Assembly: GCA_033220425.1 (NCBI GenBank)
Contig: CM065649.1
Coordinates: 4,030,001-4,094,000 of the forward strand
DNA length: 64,000 bases
From: Lepraria neglecta
Taxonomy: Eukaryota > Ascomycota > Lecanoromycetes > Lecanorales > Stereocaulaceae
Direction: 5' to 3'
The translations under genes and the position numbers were made by a program. The notes beneath the pieces are model-generated. The model saw only the letters and a list, made by a program, of their open reading frames with translations. It did no database searches and had not been told where the DNA came from. This document shows, in pieces, positions 56,348-64,000 of this stretch; within the stretch, counting starts at the first letter, position 1, and each line of letters begins with the position of its first letter.

Positions 56348-57889
56348 AAGATCTATCGACGTCGGGCATATATATAAGGGAATAATGTTTAGAAGGTTCT
56401 TGGGATGTGTATCTTTGATTGTGGGTTGGGGAGCCGAAGGACGGGAGGTGTTACCATTATATAGGTCAGCAGATTGTTAATACATAATACTCGATACACA
56501 CCCTTGATAGGAGAGCATGAGCTGGTGATTTTCCTCCTGAATTGAACATCTTTCATTTGAGAATGATAAGAGTCTTAGATCTTGGGTTGCGGGACATGCA
56601 GAACTTTGAGGATATGTGTGATGGATTGAAGATCACTCCTACAACAGCCTCAGTCTTGTATACGCACTTCTTAAGTCGTCTTATCATCTCAATATCTGTC
56701 ACTCATCACATTACATCTAGCACTCTCCCACCACCAAGATTACTCTCTCCCCAATCCATCCATATTATCTCTTCGCATCTCTCACCATGCCCCGCCAGCC
56801 CTATGAACCTCATCATCGCCCAACGATGACGACGTACTAACCCATTTCGAGGTTTTCAAAGTTCCGCTTTCGAACGTCTTTGCTCAAATAGTCTAAAATA
56901 TAATAGATTATGGGAGGGCTAGTGGCTTGGCGTTGATGGTTTTGAAGAAGCTGAGGGTAAGGCTTTGTTTAGGGATTGCCTTTTTGGGAAGAGTGGCGAA
57001 TTGGGGGGAGGTGAGTGGCCGGATGTGGACAGTCTCTGATGGCGAATTCAGGTCATGTTTCTGCATTGGGAAGCTCTAATGACTTTGTGAGAACGCTGTC
57101 CCGAGCATGAAATGTTGATAACAAGGTTTTGATGTAGGTGTCGCCCAACGTCCGAAGAAACCTTACAATCGGAAGCACGGTTTTCGAGTCAGCACTTGCC
57201 AATGTAGAACAAAGACGAACAACAGTCCGTCATTACCTTGCGAATTGCACCACAACAACTAAATTTCTGTCTTTTGAGAACCTCGCAAGTCTATTGTCTC
57301 TTCCTGGATTACTTCTGAATTCCCTTCTCAACAGAGTTCGGATCTCACAAGCTGCAAAGGAGTATAGCGATGTGACATCTATGCGAGAAAATCTTAGGAG
57401 TATATAACCCCTCTTTGCCACACGTAGAGAAAGCTCAGCGCAGTCAATAAGTGCAGTCTATAGCGTCAGCCTCGCTGTCATCGAATCATCTTCGACATCC
57501 TTGTATGAACGAAGGATTCAGAAGTCACACATGTGTGTCCTTTAGGCAGCAGCAAATCACTGGCCCTTAAGGCAAGCAGCGATATCAGACCTGACAGTTA
57601 AGTTGAGATAGACATCCCAAAAGTGTATTGAACATGGTTGATGTGGGAACAATTAAATTAATTATGAAAAGAAAATTTCAACGATGCTGCCCGTATCCAG
57701 AGATTACTCCATCGCTATGAACCCGCCTTGTTCCATGACCTGCCTTAAATGCTCGTGACTTGCTCCTGGCCCATGCACCTTGCCTTATATGCCCATATTT
57801 TGCTCCTGAGAAGGTACCACCGTGCCGTATGCTGCTCATTCCTGTTGCGCCTGAGATGCCTTATGAATCTCCTTTGGAATCGTCATCCA
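56348..57889. other. Intergenic, possible decayed gene
   Basis: No intact gene. Around 56930-57040 a short frame (FEEAEGKALFRDCLFGKSGELGG) looks protein-like but has no start or partner exon. Confidence 0.4.
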
Positions 57890-58762
57890 TCAAAGAAAAG
57901 GTATCCCAATCCTGGTTCTCTCTCTGTATCTTAAGTAGTCGTACCTGAAGAAGTGAACAAGGAAATGTTCTTCCTTCTCGATCCGATGCTTGAAGAATCT
58001 CCACAGCGCAATTGTATAGGCAACAAGACAAATCCCATTCCCTAACACGACCTGCGTGCCGAGGCCCCACCAGAAGAATCCAAAGTAACTCGGATGTCGT
58101 AGCCAAGCGTACACCCCATCTGTCACTAGCTCATGTCCCTCTTTCTTCTTGGATTGGACAAGATGATTGAAGTTACTCCCCGCATGAGCCATAGCTGTTG
58201 TTCTTGTGGTCTGGCCGACCACTAGCATTATAAACCCAAGAACCAGCCACGGTAGCCGCAGGGAGTCTGACAACAGCTCATACCCAGGGTAAAAGTACCA
58301 ATGAAGCCCACACTCGAGAAATGCCGTCGTATGTGCGACATTGTAAGCCCATCCGTTCTGGCTCAGTAGGAAGGCGTTCACGCCGGCGGCTGTAGGATTG
58401 TAGCGAGCTGTCGTGTAGTATTCTAGGAAGTGGAAGAGGGAGAGGGATGCGAGGAAGAAGGGCAGGCGCCAAAGCGGATTGCCATTGTAGGCTAGATATA
58501 TCGTGATGAGGAGAGAAGAATTGAGGGTTGCGCCGAGGACGAAGGCGTTGAGAGAGATGGCGGCAAGGGGGTTATCGGGATCTGATTGTGATATTGATGA
58601 ACTAGGGGTGGAGGGCGTGGAAGGTGCATGCCCGTTGGCGTGTCCATTGGCTTGTGGAGGAGGGTCGTCTGCGTGGTCTGTTCGGGGCTCCCAAGAAGGG
58701 CGCTGCATGGGTTGGGTAGTATGGTCGAGGTCAAGGGCCAAAGTAGAGATGGCGGAGGCCAT
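57890..58762 (-). CDS. STE14: Protein-S-isoprenylcysteine O-methyltransferase
   Basis: A single exon of 290 residues. About 65 disordered N-terminal residues precede several membrane spans (AFVLGATLNSSLLITIYLAY; PWLVLGFIMLVVGQTTRTTAM and others). The ICMT catalytic signature is complete: HELVTDGVYAWLRHPSYFGFFWWGLGTQV and EEHFLVHFFRYDYLRYRERTRIGIPF, which bind S-adenosylmethionine and the prenylcysteine. In the ER membrane it methylates the C-terminal prenyl-cysteine of Ras-like proteins and the lipidated mating pheromone. Homologues usually end GIPFI or similar, so the C-terminus FL is full length. It is the last clearly functional gene before the repeat-rich right end. Confidence 0.92.
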   Translation of the reverse strand: MASAISTLALDLDHTTQPMQRPSWEPRTDHADDPPPQANGHANGHAPSTPSTPSSSISQSDPDNPLAAISLNAFVLGATLNSSLLITIYLAYNGNPLWRLPFFLASLSLFHFLEYYTTARYNPTAAGVNAFLLSQNGWAYNVAHTTAFLECGLHWYFYPGYELLSDSLRLPWLVLGFIMLVVGQTTRTTAMAHAGSNFNHLVQSKKKEGHELVTDGVYAWLRHPSYFGFFWWGLGTQVVLGNGICLVAYTIALWRFFKHRIEKEEHFLVHFFRYDYLRYRERTRIGIPFL

Positions 58763-58967
58763 TGCAACAATTTGTTAGCTCAGAGGCCACCCTCAAGGGT
58801 TAGGGTCAACTTGTGAGATAGTTTCGCGTCATTGTTGGAAAGCTGTAGGAAAGCTCGAGACAATACTTTAACGCGTGACGATGTTGCTATTCTTGTTCGT
58901 TTCCTGACAGCGGGTGCTAGTCTAGCGCAATCTGGTATTGAAAACAGATCTCGGAGAAAGGTGCAGA

Positions 58968-58975
58968 CACCAGGG
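58968..58975. repeat. Target-site duplication, left copy
   Basis: CACCAGGG immediately before the hAT element, repeated exactly at 61467-61474. Confidence 0.9.
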
Positions 58976-61466
58976 TAGGGGTCGGAATATTGCGCAACTT
59001 ACTGGGTGCTGCGCGCAAGTTGCGCAACATTCCCACAACTGCGCGCAATATATTAATAAGCAGAACACATGCCAAGCATACATATGTAGAGACCTGTCTG
59101 GGGGCGAGTCCTAGTAGTAGTAGAGTCTGCTGTTATTGCTGTAGAGTCCATTTTTTGGTGTTTTGAAGCCTGAATCTATTGCAGTTACGAAGGCCTTTGG
59201 CTGACTAAGCAGCTTTTTTACTTGAACTATATATAACTCTTCTAGATTCTATTCTTCAGTACTCATCAACAACGCCTTATCCAAACCACGTCCTACCTCT
59301 CCAGAATGTCATTCCCTATCCGTACAGTACAGGCAGCCAAACCAAAGAACGCTGCAGTCGAGAGATCCTTCTATTCAGTCATAAATCCAAGATTTAGTGG
59401 AAGGCGGAGTATATGCAAATTTTGCAAGAAAGAGCTGGATCATAACGCAACTACACTACAACGCCACTTAGATAAGTATCAGCAGTACCGATCAGGAAAG
59501 CCTCCAGATGAGACTCAAGGCCACCAGCTATCCATTGAGCACGCCGTCGAATCTATACCTCAGACTAAAAACGATCACTAGAAAAGGGCTGCAATGGCGG
59601 TCTATATATACAACCTACCCTTCACCCACTACGAGAACAACTACGTACTAGATTATATCAAGGGTTTAAAGCCTATATACCACCCCCCAGGGTCTAAGCC
59701 ACTCAGCGGACATTTTTTGGATGAGTGCTATGGGGACGTCAAAAAAAAGGTGGATCTCAGACTACAAACGGCTCAGTGGTTAAATTTCTATACGGACGAA
59801 AGCAACAATATACGCAAAGAACGCGTTATTAACTTTATTGTCCACGCCCCTCGTGGATATAGTACTGATAGGGGCGCTTTCTACCTACACTCCGAGATCA
59901 ATAGTTCTAAGATAATGGATACGGATACTCAGCTTGCATACGTTATACGCCGAGCAATGATTGCTCTAGATGGGCAGCTTTTTCGGATGAATTCTTTGTC
60001 AACTAATATATATTCTATAATGAGATCTCTATAGAAGAAGCTCAGGGCAAGTAAAGAGCTTAGACACGTCTTTTACTCGCCATGTAATAGCCACGGGATT
60101 CAACTATTTCTAAAGGACATCCTAAAACTGCCCTGGTTCAAAACGGTCCTCAGTCGAGTATAGCAAGTGGTTCGAGCTTTCCGAGCAGCGTATAAAGAAT
60201 ATAACTTACTAAGAGAGTTCCAAATGGACGCGTATAGGAAGAAGATTACAATAATTCTACACTGCATCACTCGGTGGGGTACGCAAGTTGGGATACTGGA
60301 ATCAGTACTCAAGAATCAACAAGCTTTACAGTACTACGCTCAACAAGTAACTCTACAAATCGATAAAAGCAAGAAAAATAAAGACACTCACATCCTCCTA
60401 ATCCTCCGCGACCTTCCCTTTTGGCAAGACGTCGCTACCGTCTCTCGTATCCTAACCCCTATACACCAAATCCAATATGTTTCTGAGGCGGACAATTATC
60501 CTCTCCACCGCGTTCTCGATAATTAGATGGAAATCAAGGCTGAGCTACTAGCTATAGGACAACAATACGGAATGGAACACGCCCAGATACCTTATATTAT
60601 CGACAGGCTATGGGACGAGCGCTATCTGACGCAGGTGATAGAATTACATGTTGTTGCGACTCTTCTGCGGCCTATTAATTTTGCAAAGCAGCAAGTTGGA
60701 GTCACCCCAGCAACAGCGTTCGGAGATATAATGACACAGTTCTTTCAGCACTACACTACCGGTAAAGAAACAGAATGTATACGAGATTTCTGGGCGTTCC
60801 GAGACCAAAGAGATGGCTTCTTCCCTCATAAGAGCTCTATATAGGTACACCGCGAAGATCCGGTTACTTTCTGGGATTCCGCCGCAACTATCTCTCCTAT
60901 CCTATCACAGCTTGCAGCGAGGCTAATACAAGTACCTAGTAACTCAGTTCCAGGGGAAAGAGCTTGGTCGATACAAAACCTTATCCAGAATAAGTCTCGG
61001 AGTCAGTTAAAAGAGATCAATATGGACAGGCTTCTTTATATTTATATGAATAAGCGTATCCTACAAAGGCCCACAGGCCCGAAAGAGAAGAAACTACCCT
61101 ACACTCATAGTCTACAAGTTACCGACGAGCAGCTTATCCAATTGGAAGATAACCTTATGAATAGCGGGTTTAATGGGGAGGATGTTATTTCTTCAGACTC
61201 GGACTCATATCTAGACGGAGATCAGGACGCCGATGGCGACAGCGACCCAGACGCACTAGACGAGAGGATCATCTAGCCAATCACAGGGCTTATAGAGGGA
61301 CTATTGTATAACGTCTGAGTGCAATTCAGGCTTCTACAGACTCCGTAATGACGCTACATAATATAATATATAAATACACGCATCTTGCGTCCAAGACCGC
61401 TACGAGCAAGTTGCGACTCAAAGAGGTTTAGCGTATATTGCGCGCAACTTGCGAGTCGGACTCTTA
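58976..61466 (+). mobile_element. hAT-family DNA transposon, 2,491 bp, complete ends, transposase inactivated
   Basis: Boundaries come from a perfect 8-bp target duplication (CACCAGGG) and short inverted ends: TAGGGGTCGGA on the left, TAAGAGTCCGA on the right (reverse-complemented), 8 of 11 matching. Inside both ends lie clustered copies of TTGCGC/GCGCAA, including TTGCGCAAC and GCGCGCAA, the kind of subterminal repeat hAT transposases bind. One long plus-strand frame codes for the transposase. A TATA-like TATATATAA lies about 75 bp before its ATG. The element sits between STE14 and a decayed gene and has higher AT content, notably TA-rich, than its flanks. Length, 8-bp duplication and protein together make hAT firm. 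Confidence 0.92.
59306..61276 (+). pseudogene. hAT transposase with BED zinc finger, broken by TAG codons
   Basis: A single frame from the ATG at 59306 (MSFPIRTVQ) to 61276, 656 codons, with no frameshift. Domains in order: a BED-type finger (CKFCKKEL, LQRHLDKYQQY; the last ligand, usually Cys, is Tyr, as TGT to TAT would give), an RNase H-like core (LNFYTDESNN, NSHGIQLFLKDIL, LHCITRWGTQV) and the C-terminal hAT dimerisation domain (RLIQVPSNSVPGERAWS). Five in-frame stops interrupt it, at 59579, 60032, 60161, 60524 and 60842, and all five are TAG. CAG or TGG to TAG are the changes repeat-induced point mutation makes. The product cannot be active. Confidence 0.9.
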
Positions 61467-61474
61467 CACCAGGG
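61467..61474. repeat. Target-site duplication, right copy
   Basis: CACCAGGG, identical to 58968-58975. Confidence 0.9.
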
Positions 61475-61546
61475 TGCCCCAAGCTAGCGCCTGGGCAAGA
61501 TTGTATTCGACAACAATGAATTAGCTTTCACTGGGAGACAGGCCTA

Positions 61547-61820
61547 GAAGGGTTCACCCCTCAACCGGCTAGCCTTATAGGGCTGCCGCCCGGAAATCTC
61601 GATCTTTCTGCTCCGGGGGAAAGCTCCAGGGGCTCTCAGGGGTGTATATAGTGGAAGTCTACAGCTTTCTACAGCTCGCCAACTTCGTAAGTTTCGATAA
61701 AGTCTTTAGTACGAAACTTATAGAGATTGATAATATCTACAATAGCATACGCGAAAATTTATTATCAAACGCTATATCTGTAGAGCTAGAGGAGGTAGAC
61801 GGTTGAGGGGTGAACCCTTC
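61547..61820. mobile_element. MITE, 274 bp, TA target site, 21-bp perfect inverted ends
   Basis: The left end begins GAAGGGTTCACCCCTCAACC and the right end is its exact reverse complement over 21 bp (61547-61567 and 61800-61820). TA dinucleotides flank both ends (61545-61546 and 61821-61822), as for Tc1/mariner-type insertions. The interior is AT-rich and has no coding capacity. A non-autonomous Tc1/mariner-like MITE is the simplest reading. Confidence 0.82.
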
Positions 61821-61822
61821 TA

Positions 61823-62063
61823 TAAGCGAGCTTAATCAGTGCTTGTCTGCCCTCGCCTTAGGAAGGGTGGAGGCGACGACGCTCAGCCCCAGTTCGTAAT
61901 AATTGCGGTAAGGCTGTGGACCCAAGCTGGCAGTCTTCTTGGAAAAAAGATCAGAGTACTTGAGTCTTCCAACTCTCATCGGCAGTTGCTATTGACGTAC
62001 TGACTCTACGATTAATTATGTTACGTTCATTGATGCGTTGAGAGCTGGCCTAGAGTCGAGGTC
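61823..62063. other. Intergenic
   Basis: 241 bp between the MITE and the start of the chimeric gene; likely the old promoter. Nothing further seen. Confidence 0.4.
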
Positions 62064-63990
62064 ATGGATGGGATATCTGTTGCAGCTTCGATTGTGGGAC
62101 TGCTTGGTGCAGCCTTAAAGGTGTCCTCGATGCTAGCAACACTCGTCAAGAGCACCAAGGCAGCCCCAAAGTTAGCATAGAGCGTCTTGATGGAGGTGAC
62201 AGATGTTAGCGCTTGCTTGAGCCAGCTGCAACGATTCTTGTTAGACACGCAAGAAGTTACTAGATAGCGAGAAAGCCTTCTTTTAGTAGAGCAAGTCTTT
62301 GTGATTCATTCGAACTGTGTCCTGATATTTTCGGAACTTGAGCAAACGCTGGACTCCATCGGTTCGGATGAACCAATGCAGCCTATCAAATCAGCCAAAT
62401 GGATGCTCAAGGAGCAGAGTATAACCACGCTTCTCTGGCGGTTACAATCCTCCAAGATATCTCTGAATTTGATCTTGACAACCCTGACCTGGTGGGTACC
62501 TCTTCGACCCAGGTTGATTTTATCTGAATCGGCTGAACGATTTGTTTCGTATCAGTAACTCTATTGGAGAGGCCCAATCGTTAGTAGATCAGCTCACAAA
62601 CCTGGTCGCGCAGACACTGGAAAGCAATCAACAATCATTTCAACGCATGACAGATATGGAGCAGCGCACCTGCAGATACGCTCCAAGTGCGGCCAAAGCC
62701 TCTGCGAACGTGACCGACAATGACGAAGACGACGACAGTATTATCACTGTTCTCGCAACAGAGCGGAGCGAACTTCGTGCCGGAAGAACCGAGACAGCAG
62801 ATGTTCCATGCCCAGCTCTGTATGATACTGGAGAGCTTGACGACAAGAGCATCGCATCAATTGGTCGTGCGGAACAGGGAAGGATGAAGAACTTCAGCCA
62901 TCCTTTCAGCCGCCCTTTTCGGCTTTACTTTCGAGCAGACCCTAATTTCCTCTCGGCCCTATGCTAGGGGTTTGAAAATACACTGGGCATGGTCTGCAAC
63001 CCCATCGACAGTTCAATCTATGGGACGGTCCTCTTTCTCAGGCTTGAGGATCGCAGATGTCTCCGCGTTATCCGTCTTAGGCTTACCCATCTTCTCGCAA
63101 GATTTGTGGAACGGCCATCGACATTCTGGAACTGAAAAAATCTCCAAGCAGCTTGAAACTCTTAAGACGCAATCTTTCACAAAGTCCTTTCCTGAAGTGA
63201 TGGTTGAAAGCGCCACTGGAAGTAGATCAAGGTCTCCGCGGACTGATGGGAAGGTCTCTAGAAACCGAAGTTCTAGACTTGTACCCTGGAGAAAAGTCGA
63301 CAAGGCAACGGGCCGTATTGGCGTACAAGATTTAGCTGGGTCCAGAAAATTAATTCTGCTAGGTATGATCTCTGCTGACCTGATCCCGAACTCCCGAACC
63401 TTGAATTCTGACGTACTGATTATACGAATGCGTAAGGTATTCATCTATCTGGCAAGAGCGCCATATACAAACACCTAGATTTGATATATGGAAACAATGT
63501 CACTAGGCGTGATCGTATAGAAGCCCGAGACTTACTACTAGGGAGCCTTATCGCTACCTTTAAGACAGCATGGAAGAGCGCAGAGCAGAATGGTGCCAAA
63601 GAATATATGCTGAGGGACAATGAAGAGGTATGCAAGGTTTTTGAAAGGTGCACGACTCAAATCAACCTGGCACCTAACTCAGATTTTCTCAGGATTACAG
63701 AGCGTTGTCCGAGGGAACTTGGAAGTGGTATCGTGCTTTCGTTAACCTTTGGGAAAACCCCATAATGCGAAGCACCATCCAAAACATTGGGGAAGCTGGA
63801 AAAAATGACAACATTGCATAGTATGTCAGATTCCTGTACGCTCTTTGCTTCTATTGGCCTGACTAGGATAACCAGCCTCATGGATCATCTGGATTCTCAT
63901 CTGTTATATAGCAATTTGATCACGGATGACTGCTTGCTTGGACATTGTGGCAAGCCTTCGTGGGCCGATGACCGGGACCTGTTATAAATG
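62064..63990 (+). pseudogene. Fungal_N / G-alpha-like chimeric protein gene, decayed, may run off the window
   Basis: The ATG at 62064 opens MDGISVAASIVGLLGAALKV, SSMLATLVKSTKAAPKL, then LQRFLLDTQEV and FSELEQTLDSIG: the N-terminal helical domain found on fungal STAND/NLR-like proteins. After intron 62493-62555 come CNSIGEAQSLVDQLTNLV and an acidic linker, then in a shifted frame GFTFEQTLISSRPYARGLK and LRIADVSALSVLGLPIF. After intron 63363-63436 the joined exons read KLILLGIHLSGKSAIYKHLDLIYG, a Walker A loop in the G-alpha setting (KxLLLGxxxSGKS), followed by a helical segment and LWENPIMRSTIQ in another frame. In-frame TAGs at 62178 and 62265 and at least two frame changes show decay. Later G-alpha motifs were not found before the window ends. 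The fusion call is inferred from motifs. Confidence 0.55.
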
Positions 63991-64000
63991 AAGTTCCGTA

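Noticed and set aside
59579-60844. Reassigned TAG codon (alternative genetic code) to explain the TAG-only transposase
   Set aside because: Nearby host genes such as PUS1 exon frames and Aurora end or break sensibly at TAG/TAA, and RIP explains the pattern without recoding.
58976-61820. A virus-like or LTR element at the right end
   Set aside because: No reverse transcriptase, integrase, capsid or long direct repeats; the ends, target sizes and protein are those of DNA transposons.

Overview
This is nuclear DNA of a filamentous ascomycete (Pezizomycotina, most likely Dothideomycetes/Pleosporales). The evidence is dense protein genes with 40-75-nt spliceosomal introns (branch sites like CTAAC/CTGAC), ascomycete-type BUD4, PEX8 (ending SKL), CBP3, MRH4, POP3, SFC1 and TIP41, a HET-domain gene, and repeats whose stop codons look like repeat-induced point mutation (RIP). 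I saw no rRNA, tRNA, CRISPR or prokaryotic operon structure. Gene models were built by reading splice sites and frames by eye.

Layout. 1-5.2 kb: a decayed secreted DUF4185-like gene, an HNH-nuclease-domain gene interrupted by one in-frame TAG, and a three-exon ICT1/Pth4-type GGQ gene. 6.0-7.3 kb: an Arg/Glu-rich coiled-coil protein of unknown role. 7.3-10.0 kb: a gene-free stretch that ends in a 221-bp element with inverted-repeat ends, just upstream of a glutathione S-transferase gene. 10.0-20.6 kb: a core block of GST, CBP3 (complex III assembly), a secreted-type unknown, TIP41 (TOR signalling), Aurora kinase, the SFC1 succinate/fumarate carrier, twinfilin and a family 17 glycosyltransferase. 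20.6-24.0 kb: a 3.4-kb gene desert with a small tandem repeat and a perfect hairpin.

24.0-50.4 kb is a second core block: BUD4, MRH4, PUS1, TFIIE-alpha, a USP34-type ubiquitin hydrolase of about 2,620 residues, POP3, a TMEM170-like membrane protein, a cupin gene with one in-frame TGA, and PEX8. Many of these genes sit head to head over short shared promoters (TIP41/Aurora, SFC1/twinfilin, BUD4/MRH4, PUS1/TFIIE, USP/POP3, cupin/PEX8).

50.4-64.0 kb looks accessory. It holds a HET-domain gene, two unknown genes, half a RING-finger gene and STE14, then a complete-looking hAT transposon (58976-61466, perfect 8-bp target duplication) whose transposase frame is broken only by TAG codons. Next come a 274-bp TA-flanked MITE and the remains of a gene fusing a fungal STAND-type N-terminal domain to a G-alpha-like P-loop domain.

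The strongest leads are the hAT element with its TAG-only decay, the Fungal_N/G-alpha chimera beside it, three introns that appear to start with GC (Aurora, USP, POP3), and two single-lesion host genes (CBP3 and cupin).
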